Assembly: GCA_002840735.1 (NCBI GenBank) | Contig: PHBY01000006.1 | Span: forward strand, 1 to 64,000 | DNA length: 64,000 nt | Direction of reading: 5' to 3' | DNA from: Chloroflexi bacterium HGW-Chloroflexi-2 | GTDB taxonomy: Bacteria; Chloroflexota; Anaerolineae; Anaerolineales; Anaerolineaceae | In this document: piece after piece, positions 44,564 through 54,632 of the stretch | Numbering within the stretch: position 1 is the stretch's first letter | Layout: each line of letters begins with the position of its first letter | Translations under genes and position numbers: made by a program | The notes under the pieces: generated by a model | Databases searched by the model: none | What the model saw: only the letters and a program-made list of their open reading frames with translations | What the model was told of the DNA's origin: nothing

Positions 44564-44596
44564 GATAAAGAATTTCCCCAGGAAAGCCATAATACG

Positions 44597-45631
44597 ATGC
44601 CTACAGTTCGTCAAATTGCACAACATGCAGGTGTTGCCAAAAGCACAGTCTCTTTGGTAATGAATAACAAACCCGGTGTTTCTGATCAAACACGTCAGAT
44701 CGTTCTCAATGCCTATCAGGAATTAAATTCACAATATGAAAATAATTCGGCTGACAACTCAGAAAAGAACATTTTCTTTAATCATTCGCATTATGTAACC
44801 AAAAAACCTTTGTCGTTCGTGGTCTTTCATCCTTCCATTCTTGGATCCAACCAGGTTTTTTCAGAGTTACTGGCAGGTATTCAGTATGGAGCAGATCAGT
44901 ATCATGCACAGCTTCGTCTTACAATCAATGAAAGGAAGATTCCTTCTAACCATATTAGTAATATATATTTAAAAAATCCCTCTCTACAGCCAGATGGTAT
45001 TTTGATTATTGGAGCAAGAGAAAAAGAACCAGTATTAGAAGAAGCAGAGCGCCAGCAAATCCCCTATGTAATCGTCAGCCGAACTGTCTCAGATCCATCC
45101 ATTTCTGCAGTCGGTCGTGACGAGGTAAAAATAACAATGGAAGCCGTGAATTATTTACTTGAATTAGGTCACAAAGCCATAGGTTTTGTTGGCGGGAATC
45201 CCTTATATAGTTATACCCATCAGAGAATTCAAGGCTATCAAAAAGCTCTTAAGTCATCCGGTATTACACCACTCGATCGTTGGGTTTCATTAGGCGTTGG
45301 AGATGAAGCCGCAAAGACCATATTACAAAACAGTCCAGAGATAACAGCCATCGTTTTTGTTAATGATACGTTTGCCATGCAAGCTCTACCAGTTCTTATT
45401 CAAGCCGGGCATCGAATTCCGGACACATTATCGATTGTTTCATTTGATGATACGGACGAAGCTCAAAATTATAACCCCCCAATAACTTCAATTCATCATC
45501 CACGTTATGAAGAAGGAGCATGGTCTGTCCGAATCCTGGTTGAAAAAATCCGAAATCCTCATTTTGAAGAATGCCAGATCATTCTAAAATCAAAATTAAT
45601 ATTGCGGGACTCCTGTTCTCGACCAAAATAG
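44597..45631 (+). CDS. LacI-family transcriptional regulator
   Basis: The 344-residue protein has the LacI helix-turn-helix and hinge (TVRQIAQHAGVAKSTVSLVM, NNKPGVSDQTR). A periplasmic-binding-like effector domain follows (PDGILIIGAREKEPVLEEA, GFVGGNPLYSYTHQRIQGYQ, SIVSFDDTDEA). It probably controls the adjacent sugar importer and GH31 gene in response to a sugar. It starts 97 bases before the binding-protein gene and has its own promoter. Confidence 0.93.
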   Translation: MPTVRQIAQHAGVAKSTVSLVMNNKPGVSDQTRQIVLNAYQELNSQYENNSADNSEKNIFFNHSHYVTKKPLSFVVFHPSILGSNQVFSELLAGIQYGADQYHAQLRLTINERKIPSNHISNIYLKNPSLQPDGILIIGAREKEPVLEEAERQQIPYVIVSRTVSDPSISAVGRDEVKITMEAVNYLLELGHKAIGFVGGNPLYSYTHQRIQGYQKALKSSGITPLDRWVSLGVGDEAAKTILQNSPEITAIVFVNDTFAMQALPVLIQAGHRIPDTLSIVSFDDTDEAQNYNPPITSIHHPRYEEGAWSVRILVEKIRNPHFEECQIILKSKLILRDSCSRPK

Positions 45632-45727
45632 ATCAAATTGGAGAATTTTCTCTTAACAGAGGAGGTGAGATTTAAAAATAATTTCTAAAAAACTGTAAAA
45701 AAAACAATAATATAAATTCAGAAAGGA

Positions 45728-47137
45728 ATGAAAATGAAGAAGAAAATTTTTACATTATTTGTAACGTTGATGGTTGTCGCATTGATCATCACCTCTTGCG
45801 CGCCTGCAGCCCCTACAGCTGCACCAGTTGTTGAGCAGCAACCTACAAAAGCACCGGAACCAACCAAAGCGCCAGAACCAACCGCGGCAACCGTTGAAGA
45901 ACCTGCGCCACAACCAGTTGAAACAGTTGAATTACGCATGACCTGGTACACAGATGGCAATGAAGATGTAGCCATACGTGAGCTGTTGGACAAATTCGAA
46001 GCTGCCAATCCGGATATCAAGGTGGTTTTAGATAATGTCGCTTATTCAACAATTCTGGAGAATTTACCTATCCAATTAGAAGCTGGTCAAGGCCCAGATA
46101 TGGCTAGAGTAACCCAATTAGGGGATTTATCCCCATACTACCTTGATCTAACACCCTATCTTTCTGATCCAGGTTATTGGGAAGAAAACTTCGGTCCGTT
46201 CCTGAATTGGATGCGCCCTCCTGGAGATACTGAAGGTATCTACGGTATGATGACCCAATTGACTGTTACCGGCCCATACATCAACCGAACCTTATTTGAC
46301 CAGGCTGGCATTGCCGTACCCAGTGACAGTTCCGACTCAGTTACCTGGGAAGAATGGGCAGATGTAACCCGACAGGTGGCCGAAGCTACAGGAACAGATT
46401 TTGCTATGACGATGGATCGAACCGGACACCGCTTGGCTGGTCCAGCCATCAGCCAGGGAGCTAAATTCTTTGATGCAGATGGTTTTCCTGTCATTGATGA
46501 TGAAGGATTCCGCAAAATGGCTCAATTGATGATTGATTGGCACAAAGACGGAACAATGCCCATGGACGTTTGGGCAGGCGCTACCGGTTACCTGCCTGCA
46601 GCTGATTTCTTTATCAATGGACAGACAGTATTATATATGTCTGGCTCATGGCAGATCGGACAGTTCAATGAGAAAATTGGTGATGCCTTCGATTGGGAAG
46701 TGATTCCAAATCCATGTGGTCCTGCAGCCTGTACTGGTATGCCTGGTGGTGCTGGTTTGGTTGGTATTAAAACAACCAAATACCCTGAACAGGTTGCCCG
46801 AGTTCTCGATTTCCTGGCACAGGAAGAAAATATTGCCCAATTCTCGGCCAAGACACTTTTCATTCCTGGACATTTAGGATTATCAGTGAAGGGTGTTGAA
46901 TACGAAACTGATCTGGAACAGGCTAAACAAGCCTTGAATATGTTCGTTTCTCAGGTTGGAAAATTGGACCAGATTGCTTATGATATGCAGGCTTACACCT
47001 ATAATACCATTGTGCTTAACGCAATCCGTGATAGATTAACACAGGTATTTGTTGGTGAATTAACCCTTGATGAAGCAATCGTGCGTATGCAACAAGAAAT
47101 TGATGATGGTCTTGCTGCAGAAGGTGTTGTAAGATAA
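45728..47137 (+). CDS. Sugar ABC transporter substrate-binding lipoprotein
   Basis: This 469-residue family 1 binding protein has a lipobox LIITSC (Cys about residue 25) and a Pro/Thr-rich linker. It then has the MalE-like fold: ELLDKFEAANPDIKVVLDNV, GQGPDMARVTQLGD, MTWYTDGNEDV. It delivers an oligosaccharide or sugar to the two permeases that follow. The ligand cannot be read from sequence. A strong hairpin after the stop likely boosts its expression over the permeases. Confidence 0.92.
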   Translation: MKMKKKIFTLFVTLMVVALIITSCAPAAPTAAPVVEQQPTKAPEPTKAPEPTAATVEEPAPQPVETVELRMTWYTDGNEDVAIRELLDKFEAANPDIKVVLDNVAYSTILENLPIQLEAGQGPDMARVTQLGDLSPYYLDLTPYLSDPGYWEENFGPFLNWMRPPGDTEGIYGMMTQLTVTGPYINRTLFDQAGIAVPSDSSDSVTWEEWADVTRQVAEATGTDFAMTMDRTGHRLAGPAISQGAKFFDADGFPVIDDEGFRKMAQLMIDWHKDGTMPMDVWAGATGYLPAADFFINGQTVLYMSGSWQIGQFNEKIGDAFDWEVIPNPCGPAACTGMPGGAGLVGIKTTKYPEQVARVLDFLAQEENIAQFSAKTLFIPGHLGLSVKGVEYETDLEQAKQALNMFVSQVGKLDQIAYDMQAYTYNTIVLNAIRDRLTQVFVGELTLDEAIVRMQQEIDDGLAAEGVVR

Positions 47138-47154
47138 ATTAATTTAATACCTTA

Positions 47155-47191
47155 TACAGGGTGGAAGTAAGTTCCACCCTGTAATTTTTTC
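47155..47191 (+). terminator. Terminator-like hairpin after the sugar-binding protein gene
   Basis: TACAGGGTGGAA (47155-47166) pairs perfectly with TTCCACCCTGTA (47172-47183), followed by ATTTTTT. It stands between binding protein and permeases, the same arrangement as in the liv operon. Confidence 0.78.
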
Positions 47192-47214
47192 TTTGAAAAA
47201 CATTGGAGATCTGA

Positions 47215-48243
47215 ATGAATAATATTAATAAACCCAATCTCATAAAAATTATCAAAGATGGTCTGACAGCTTCCGCAAATTGGATTCTTAACATCTTTGT
47301 TAATACGATGGATTGGATCATGGATCCCATTCAACGAAAAATTGGCGTAAAACGAATGGCGTATATTTTCTTGTTGCCAAATTTATTGATTTTTGGAATT
47401 TTTGTATTATTTCCAATGTTACTAAATTTCTATTATGCTTTTACTGGTGGTACTAAATTATTTCCTCAGGATCGACCATTTGTCGGATTTGAGAATTTTC
47501 GAATCCTATTGGAATGTGAAAATTATTTTAACCCCAACACCTGCACAGAAGATTTATTCTGGCGGGCAGTCTATAACACCTTGAAATTTGTTGTTTTTCA
47601 GGTTGGGGGAATGATAATTCTGTCATTAATTACTGCACTTATTCTTAATCGCAAAATCGTTGCACGTGGATTTTTCCGCAGTGTTTTCTTTTATCCAGTC
47701 TTATTATCTCCCGTCGTGGTTGCTTTGATCTGGAAGTGGATCTTACAACGTGATGGCTTGTTCAATGCCGTCATCATGCAATTTGGTGGAGAGCGTATTA
47801 ACTTCCTGCTGGATGCAAATTGGGCTACATTTTGGGTTATATTTATCAGTATCTGGGCAAATATGGGCTTCTTTACCCTGATTCTTCTGGCAGGTTTGCA
47901 GTCTATACCTCCTGATTTATATGAAGCAGGGTCCATGGATGGCACAAATGACTGGCAAAGTTTCTGGCATATCACCATGCCATTATTGATGCCCACCATG
48001 TTTGTTGTTTTAGTGCTTTCATTGATTCGAGCTGTTCAGGTATTTGATCAGATATACGTGTTAACCGGTGGTGGTCCTGGTTCAGCAACTTTGTATATGG
48101 TGCAGTACATCTACAACAAAGGTTTTTCTGACCAGATCCACATATTTGGTCTGGCTGCAGCAGCTTCCGTGTTAATGGCAGTTGTATTAATGATCTTCAC
48201 CCTGATTCAATTGTATCTTACCCGAAAATCAGATGCTGTATAA
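47215..48243 (+). CDS. Sugar ABC transporter permease (MalF-like)
   Basis: The 342-residue permease has six or seven membrane helices. It carries the EAA loop EAGSMDGTNDWQSFWHITMPLLMP, shown here by EAGSMDGTNDWQSFWHITMP. A longer N-terminal cytoplasmic stretch (about 45 residues) precedes helix one. It pairs with the next gene. No ATPase is encoded in the cluster, so a shared MsmX/UgpC-type ATPase from elsewhere is likely. Confidence 0.92.
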   Translation: MNNINKPNLIKIIKDGLTASANWILNIFVNTMDWIMDPIQRKIGVKRMAYIFLLPNLLIFGIFVLFPMLLNFYYAFTGGTKLFPQDRPFVGFENFRILLECENYFNPNTCTEDLFWRAVYNTLKFVVFQVGGMIILSLITALILNRKIVARGFFRSVFFYPVLLSPVVVALIWKWILQRDGLFNAVIMQFGGERINFLLDANWATFWVIFISIWANMGFFTLILLAGLQSIPPDLYEAGSMDGTNDWQSFWHITMPLLMPTMFVVLVLSLIRAVQVFDQIYVLTGGGPGSATLYMVQYIYNKGFSDQIHIFGLAAAASVLMAVVLMIFTLIQLYLTRKSDAV

Positions 48244-48262
48244 CCGAAAGGTATAGGAAATT

Positions 48263-49315
48263 ATGGATATTAAAAAATTTCTATTCCGAACTCGTATTTC
48301 TAAAAAGATTGGTGTTTCCGATATTCTCACTTATCTCTATTTGTTCTTTGGTGTGATACTGATGTTTGGTCCAGTTCTCTGGCTTATCCTATCTTCATTT
48401 AAAACACCGGCAGCATTAGTAAAATTTCCTCCATCCATATTGCCCTATGGACAAGAATCCATCGTGGTTGAAGGTTTTGACGATCCATTACCATTGTACA
48501 TTGTTACTTTTCCTGATGGTAGTGAACAAAAAATGGCTCAAGTCCGTAGAGTGGGATTAGAAGCTCAAATGATTGATCCTGAGAATCCCTCTGAGATCGT
48601 AAAAGTTTCCATCAATGATCGCACGGAGTCAAATAAGCTTCAATTTGAGTGGGCGAATTATACAGATTCCTTAAAGAGCTTTAATTTCATAACCTATTTA
48701 AAAAATAGTGTCGTTGTTACCGTTGCAGCAACAATTGTCACTTTGATCATCAACAGTATGGCAGCCTTTGCCTTAAGTAAATATGAATTCAAAGGAAGAA
48801 ATCTGATATTTATAATCATTATCAGCACATTGTTAATCCCTATTTCCGTTATCCTGGTGCCTGTTTTCCTGGTTATCACTGAAATGAACCTGAATAATAA
48901 TCTGTGGGGAGTGATTATTCCAGGAGCAGCGACGCCAACCGGTGTGTTTTTGCTGCGACAATATATGTTAACCATTCCAGATGAGTTGATTGCAGCCGCA
49001 AGAATTGATGGCGCATCCGAATGGCGTATATATTGGCAGGTGATGCTACCATTGGCAGCACCTGCATTAGCTGTACTAACCATATTTTCGGTCATGTGGC
49101 GTTGGAATGACTTTTTATGGCCATTAATTGTTCTCAGCAAAAATGAATTGTTCACACTTCAGGTAGGTCTCAATTCCTTCCAGGGTGAATTAAACGTAAA
49201 ATGGAATTATATTCTGGCTATGACGGTTATGACCTTATTACCTATTTCTGCTGTCTTTGCCTTCTTGCAAAAATACATAACCACAGGGATCTCTTCAACT
49301 GGATTGAAAGGCTGA
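48263..49315 (+). CDS. Sugar ABC transporter permease (MalG-like) with enlarged external loop
   Basis: The 350-residue permease has six helices and the EAA loop AAARIDGASEWRIYWQVMLP. Between helix one and two (about residues 50-130) it has about 80 extra hydrophilic residues (VTFPDGSEQKMAQVRRVGLE), forming an extracytoplasmic insert absent from standard MalG proteins. It may contact the binding protein. AGGA precedes the start. Confidence 0.92.
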   Translation: MDIKKFLFRTRISKKIGVSDILTYLYLFFGVILMFGPVLWLILSSFKTPAALVKFPPSILPYGQESIVVEGFDDPLPLYIVTFPDGSEQKMAQVRRVGLEAQMIDPENPSEIVKVSINDRTESNKLQFEWANYTDSLKSFNFITYLKNSVVVTVAATIVTLIINSMAAFALSKYEFKGRNLIFIIIISTLLIPISVILVPVFLVITEMNLNNNLWGVIIPGAATPTGVFLLRQYMLTIPDELIAAARIDGASEWRIYWQVMLPLAAPALAVLTIFSVMWRWNDFLWPLIVLSKNELFTLQVGLNSFQGELNVKWNYILAMTVMTLLPISAVFAFLQKYITTGISSTGLKG

Positions 49316-49385
49316 TCATCTCCTTAAAAATTATCTTTGTTGAATTACTGACAATCAATCCAATCAAAAACGAATCAATGAAATT

Positions 49386-51767
49386 ATGCGAATTATTCAA
49401 CCGAGTCCTCTAACCCTCAAAGAATCATCATTAAATGGACTGAAATTTATAGGAAAACTTCAAGAGACATTTCAAATTACGATTCTCGAAGAAGATATCA
49501 TTCGTGTTCAACATTTTCCTGATGGTGATCCACGTTTCCATCGAACCTGGTCAATCGCAAACGAGTCCGGTGATGTTCCGTTGGAAGGCCGCTCGCGAGA
49601 AGATTTAAGTTCTTTCAGTTTGCCAGCTTATCATTCTGGCACAAACGATGACCTGGTGCAGATTTTGACAAAAGAATTACGGATTGAAATTGACACTAAG
49701 GATGGCAGCCTTACCTGGTTTACTCATCCAGCTGGAGAAGTCTTTGCAGCCGATCTTAAACGAAGAGCATATTCTTACGATCAAAATGGTGAGGCTGTCT
49801 ATCATTATCTTGAACGACGTCCAGATGAACATTATTTTGGATTTGGAGAAAGATCCGGGCCACTGGATAAGTACGGACGCAGAATGAGAATGCTCAATCT
49901 GGATGCCCTGGGTTATGATGCTGAAATAGGAGATCCGCTATACAAACACATTCCCTTTTATATTACCTATATTCCAACTTTGAATCTCGCCTATGGATTA
50001 TTCTATGACAATCTCAGTACATCCATATTCGATATGGGTCAGGAGCGAGATAATTATCATGGACCCTATCGTTACTACCAGGCTGAAGCGGGTGACCTTG
50101 ATTATTACTTGATCTTTGGCCCACAAATTTCTGACGTAGTTCAAAAATTTTCTAAACTCATTGGTCGTCCAGCTTTACCACCACGATGGTCATTGGGTTA
50201 TTTAGCTTCCAGTATGCTATATACCGATGCAGAAAATGCTCAGGAAGCATTAAATGAATTCATAACAGACTGTGAAAAACATCAAATTCCATGTGATATG
50301 TTTCATCTCTCCTCTGGCTATGGTTCAGGTGCAGATGGAAAAAGGTATGTATTCAATTGGAATTTTGAAAAGATTTCCGATCCTCACAAAATGGTAGATG
50401 ATTTTCATCAATCTGGCATTCACTTGATGGCAAATATCAAACCTTGCCTGCTGGAAAGCCATCCACTTTTTGATGAAGTTGCCAAATTTGATGGATTTAT
50501 AAAGGACTCAGAAAGTGGAAAACCCCGTTTGGATTATTTCTGGGATGGTTATGGTTCCCATCTTGATTTTACAAATCCAACTACTTTCAATTGGTGGAGT
50601 TCCAATGTACAAAAATGGTTGTTAGATTATGGGATTGATGCGACCTGGAACGATAACAATGAGTACCCCATTTGGGATGACGATGCGAAATGTTTCGGGT
50701 TTGGAGAAGAAATTAAGATTAAATATATTCGGCCATTACAACCATATTTGATGGTAAGAAGCTCTCTAAAAGCCCAATGTGCTGATGCACCTGAGAAACG
50801 TCCATTTTTGCTTGCCAGAAGTGCCTCACCCGGAACGCAAAGATATGCCCAAACCTGGTCTGGTGATAATGAGACATCCTGGAAAACGCTTCGTTATAAT
50901 AATCCAATGGGGTTGGGGTTGAGCCTTTCTGGTTTCCCAAATACCGGACATGACGTTGGTGGTTTTACAGGTCCAGGTCCTTCGGAAGAGTTACTGGTCC
51001 GCTGGGTACAAAATGGTATCTTTCATCCCCGTTTTACCATTCATTCTTGGAACACGGATGGCACTGCTAATTCTCCCTGGATGTTTGCAGAAGTTCTACC
51101 GATTATTCGTGAAACGATTAAATTCAGATACCGTCTCATACCTTACTTGTATACTCAGTTTTTTGAAGCTTTTCGCAATGGAAGCCCCATCATTCGTCCG
51201 ATGGTATACCAGTTTCCTGAGGATGAAAATTGCCATCAAGAGTCCTTTGATTTTATGCTAGGACCAAATTTATTGGTCGCATCGGTATTGGAGCCCGAAC
51301 AGCGCACCCGAGAGGTCTATTTACCAAAAGGTCAAAATTGGGTGGATTTTCACACCGGTTCTACCTACGAAGGAGGACAAACCGTTCAGCTTCAAGCACC
51401 GTTAGAACACATTCCACTATTGGTTATCGCAAGTTCCGTCCTGCCACAAATGCAGGATATGCGTTTTGTAGGCGAAAAACCCGATGATGTTCGTCTTTTA
51501 TATCTATATCCAGATTCCGGAGAAAGTGAACGAACTACATTATTGGTGGAGGATGACGGTGTCAGTCTGAAATATAAAGATGGTGAATACACTGAGATTT
51601 ACCTGACAGTCACCTCAACATCTGAGAAAATTCGGCTGGACATCCTTTACGGTCATTATGGATATCAACCATCATATAAAATTTTTGAGGTGATTCTCCC
51701 AACCTGGGAACCCCGTCCTATAGCTATTTCCTGTCCAGAAGGAATGTCAGCCACCATTCGGAAGTAA
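49386..51767 (+). CDS. GH31 family glycosidase (alpha-glucosidase-like)
   Basis: The 793-residue enzyme has an N-terminal beta-sandwich, a TIM barrel and C-terminal beta domains. The catalytic nucleophile is Asp423 in ATWNDNNEY and the acid/base is Asp494 in WSGDNETSW. HLSSGYGSGADGKRYVFNWN marks the alpha-glucosidase-like branch. It has no signal peptide and acts in the cytoplasm on an imported saccharide. It does not show the KRxxW motif used by sulfoquinovosidases. The ribosome-binding site is weak, and it follows the permease by 70 bases. Confidence 0.9.
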   Translation: MRIIQPSPLTLKESSLNGLKFIGKLQETFQITILEEDIIRVQHFPDGDPRFHRTWSIANESGDVPLEGRSREDLSSFSLPAYHSGTNDDLVQILTKELRIEIDTKDGSLTWFTHPAGEVFAADLKRRAYSYDQNGEAVYHYLERRPDEHYFGFGERSGPLDKYGRRMRMLNLDALGYDAEIGDPLYKHIPFYITYIPTLNLAYGLFYDNLSTSIFDMGQERDNYHGPYRYYQAEAGDLDYYLIFGPQISDVVQKFSKLIGRPALPPRWSLGYLASSMLYTDAENAQEALNEFITDCEKHQIPCDMFHLSSGYGSGADGKRYVFNWNFEKISDPHKMVDDFHQSGIHLMANIKPCLLESHPLFDEVAKFDGFIKDSESGKPRLDYFWDGYGSHLDFTNPTTFNWWSSNVQKWLLDYGIDATWNDNNEYPIWDDDAKCFGFGEEIKIKYIRPLQPYLMVRSSLKAQCADAPEKRPFLLARSASPGTQRYAQTWSGDNETSWKTLRYNNPMGLGLSLSGFPNTGHDVGGFTGPGPSEELLVRWVQNGIFHPRFTIHSWNTDGTANSPWMFAEVLPIIRETIKFRYRLIPYLYTQFFEAFRNGSPIIRPMVYQFPEDENCHQESFDFMLGPNLLVASVLEPEQRTREVYLPKGQNWVDFHTGSTYEGGQTVQLQAPLEHIPLLVIASSVLPQMQDMRFVGEKPDDVRLLYLYPDSGESERTTLLVEDDGVSLKYKDGEYTEIYLTVTSTSEKIRLDILYGHYGYQPSYKIFEVILPTWEPRPIAISCPEGMSATIRK

Positions 51768-51873
51768 AACTCAACTCCCATCAGGTAGAACGAGTGGCTA
51801 TTGGTTATGCTTCAGTTCACTGAATGTGTTGGAAAATGAAAATCATCATCTCGATTGATTAATGAATTACTTA

Positions 51874-52617
51874 TTAAAATATCTTTATAATCATAAAAAC
51901 TGCTGTTGCTATCAAAAAAAGATGAATCCCTTTTTCAAAAGCAGATAATGACATCGAGCGATTGATCCTATCCCCCACGAATAGACCGATGAAAAACATG
52001 GGAACCAATACCCAGAAATATTGAATTACTTCCTCAGTGATCAATCCAGTTGCTCCTTGGCCCAGTAAAATGATGATCCCAACCGGAAAGAAGTAGGCTT
52101 GCAAAGTAGCACGAAATGAATCGGCTGGCCATTTTCGGAGTGTTCCAAAAATAACTGCCAAAGGTCCATTGGCGTTGTACGCTGCTCCCAATATCCCCGC
52201 AAAAAAACCAAATATGTAAGCGGTGTGTTTACTTACCCTAGCTTTCATCTGTGGTTTGATTAAATTATATACAGAAAAAATGATGATAACCACCGCCAGG
52301 ATGCCGGTAACCAGTGCCTCGTACACCTTGGTTAGCAACAAAAGCCCTAATGGGATTCCACATAACGACGCCAGAACCAGGCGCCAGGCACTGCTGATGT
52401 CCACTTTCCGCCAATTAAATAGCAAAATAAATAAAGCGTTGAATGTGTTTAAAGCAGCAGCAATCGGCGCAGCTGTTTGAACACCAATTACGAGAGTCAA
52501 TAAGGGCATTGCTATTAACCCGCCCCCAAATCCAAATACTGAACGAACCATCGTAGCAAAAAATAGAATAAACCCAATCAATATGGGTAACAAACTAATA
52601 TCATTCATTAAATCCAT
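51874..52617 (-). CDS. TauE/SafE-family anion exporter
   Basis: The 247-residue protein has about eight membrane helices. It shows the family signatures FGFGGGLIAMPLLTLV and GFFAGILGAAYNANGPLAVI. TauE/SafE proteins export sulfite, sulfoacetate and other organosulfonates or organic anions, and several sulfonate-degradation clusters include one. AAAGGA precedes the ATG. It is the last gene of the eight-gene operon, 55 bases after the aldehyde oxidoreductase. Its position suggests export of the acid made by that enzyme. Confidence 0.9.
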   Translation of the reverse strand: MDLMNDISLLPILIGFILFFATMVRSVFGFGGGLIAMPLLTLVIGVQTAAPIAAALNTFNALFILLFNWRKVDISSAWRLVLASLCGIPLGLLLLTKVYEALVTGILAVVIIIFSVYNLIKPQMKARVSKHTAYIFGFFAGILGAAYNANGPLAVIFGTLRKWPADSFRATLQAYFFPVGIIILLGQGATGLITEEVIQYFWVLVPMFFIGLFVGDRINRSMSLSAFEKGIHLFLIATAVFMIIKIF

Positions 52618-52672
52618 TTTTTTCCTTTGAATAACCTATCCGGAATTTTTTCATTTACAACAACTTGCCATG

Positions 52673-54517
52673 CTATTTTGAAAATGAGGTGAGCTCCAAG
52701 CGAGTTTTTGTCTCCTGGTTGGGTTGACCCTGTTCATCCCAGCCTCTCAGGGCATAATAATCATTCAGAATGATCTCCATATCGGGTAATTTCCCTTTTG
52801 ACCCGCCAGTGGGACGAGGAAAAGTTTTAAGTCGCTGAGGGAGATCATCATCTTTGCGAGAAACTCCCAGGCGATTATTGATGATCCGTTTCAAATTGAA
52901 AATTCGTTCACCCGTTTCCAGCAATTCTTTCTCCGTGATATCCCAGCCTGTGGCAGCATTGATGAAATCACCCAGTAATTGTGGGCTCGGGCTGGCTTTT
53001 CCTATAAATTTGCAAATGCCCAGTGGGTTGTAGGTGGAAAAAAAATTTTGAAATGCCACAGCTTCCTGAGCGGCATCTTCATTGGAGAAGCGATCGACTT
53101 TCTTCGGTGACCACGCGGAAGCATCCAAACCGTAAATTGCCCAATACGATAACCCTTCCAGGTGACAGCCGCCCCGATTCGCCGTTGCATAGTTTGCTGC
53201 CATAGAAAACGTCGCCCTGGGATCATGATAAGCCAATTCCAGACCTTTTACATGCGTTGCATAAACCTCAGATTGATTTTGTAAATGCTGGGATGCTGCC
53301 CGTGAGCCTGATGATAGGATCACACCAACACCACGACGCTCAACCATCAATTTTAAACAAACCATCAACGAGTCCGGGTTACCCCATTCCAATGGTTGTT
53401 GATCACAATCTTCTTTTTGAATCAATCCGTTTTCATAGGCTTCAAACGCAAAAGCAGCGGTGGCTGAAGCGCTGATCGTATCAATTCCCATACGATTGCA
53501 AAAGTCATTTGCTCTCAACATGGTGTCCAGATCGTCAATCTCCAACATCGCGCCAAGTCCTGCTAATGTTTCATATTCAGGCCCTTCACCTTGAATCACA
53601 GTTCCATCCTTCAAAACAGCATCGACTCTTTTACCACAACCAATTGGGCAGGCAAAACAAAAGGTTTGTTTTACAGTATGTTGTTCTGCCATACTTTGGC
53701 CACTGATATTTTCAGCGCCATCTGACCAATTTCCAACCAGATAATTATGAATGGGTAAATCCCCCATTGCTTCTGCACCGGCTACCCCCCCAGCTGTGCC
53801 AAATTTTGATAAGCCGACCGTTTTGCTTTGAATGACAGGGTTCTGTTGCTTGACTAATGTGTGGAATAACTTTGGATCGGCTGGCTCAACCTTTTCCTTG
53901 CCATAAGCAACAATGCCTTTCACCAATTTACTGCCCAAAACTGCCCCCATGCCACCTCTGCCGGCAGCGCGACTGTGCGTACGCCCCCCCTGAAGCACCG
54001 CTGCAAACAGGACTAGATTCTCGCCAGCCGGCCCGATCAAAGCTGCCCTTGCTTTTGGATGAGTTTCATTAATCAATTGATCATACGTATCGAATGTATC
54101 CAGTCCCCACAGGTGTTTGGCAGAACGAATTTCCACTTCTCCATCATGAACAAACAAATAAATTGGTTGATCTGCTTTTCCAGTGATCACCAGCCCATCA
54201 ATGCCTGCTTTTCTTAATTCTGCGCCAAAATGACCACCCAGATTGGATTCATTCCAAATCCCGGTTAGAGGGCTTCTGCCACAGAAACTAATCCGGCATG
54301 CAGTTGGCAAAATCGATCCGGTTGTTAACCCATTGAAAATATATATCGAATTTTCCGCTTCCAATGCGCCAACAGTTGGATCCATTTCTCTGGCATAGAG
54401 CATGGCTGCAAACCCGCTACCAAGAAAATAACGACGTGCATCTTCTTCGCGAATATATTCTGTTTTCACTTCTCTCGTTGAGAGATTAACACGCAGATAT
54501 TTGCCTGAAATTACCAT
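52673..54517 (-). CDS. Aldehyde:ferredoxin oxidoreductase (second copy)
   Basis: I start at the ATG at 54517, with GAAAGGG upstream, giving 614 residues. It has the AOR pterin-binding stretch RAAGRGGMGAVLGSKLVKG and the [4Fe-4S] ligands C287-x2-C290-x3-C294 (CFACPIGC), with a late Cys in LGICKF. It differs from the 3387-5288 copy throughout, so it is not a recent duplicate. It lies between a GH31 gene and a TauE/SafE exporter. This suggests it oxidises the terminal aldehyde of the sugar pathway and passes electrons to ferredoxin. Confidence 0.9.
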   Translation of the reverse strand: MVISGKYLRVNLSTREVKTEYIREEDARRYFLGSGFAAMLYAREMDPTVGALEAENSIYIFNGLTTGSILPTACRISFCGRSPLTGIWNESNLGGHFGAELRKAGIDGLVITGKADQPIYLFVHDGEVEIRSAKHLWGLDTFDTYDQLINETHPKARAALIGPAGENLVLFAAVLQGGRTHSRAAGRGGMGAVLGSKLVKGIVAYGKEKVEPADPKLFHTLVKQQNPVIQSKTVGLSKFGTAGGVAGAEAMGDLPIHNYLVGNWSDGAENISGQSMAEQHTVKQTFCFACPIGCGKRVDAVLKDGTVIQGEGPEYETLAGLGAMLEIDDLDTMLRANDFCNRMGIDTISASATAAFAFEAYENGLIQKEDCDQQPLEWGNPDSLMVCLKLMVERRGVGVILSSGSRAASQHLQNQSEVYATHVKGLELAYHDPRATFSMAANYATANRGGCHLEGLSYWAIYGLDASAWSPKKVDRFSNEDAAQEAVAFQNFFSTYNPLGICKFIGKASPSPQLLGDFINAATGWDITEKELLETGERIFNLKRIINNRLGVSRKDDDLPQRLKTFPRPTGGSKGKLPDMEIILNDYYALRGWDEQGQPNQETKTRLELTSFSK

Positions 54518-54632
54518 GATTACCCTTTCCAATCACTCAGATCACTATTCTTTTCTTAGAACGAACCCTGCAATTTAATTCTGCTACACACCAAAAATTC
54601 ACGCACGAATTGTTTTAACAACCTAACCGCTA

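Noticed and set aside
49386-51767. Sulfoquinovosidase assignment for the first GH31
   Set aside because: It lacks the same motif and has the SSGYGSG-type alpha-glucosidase pattern.
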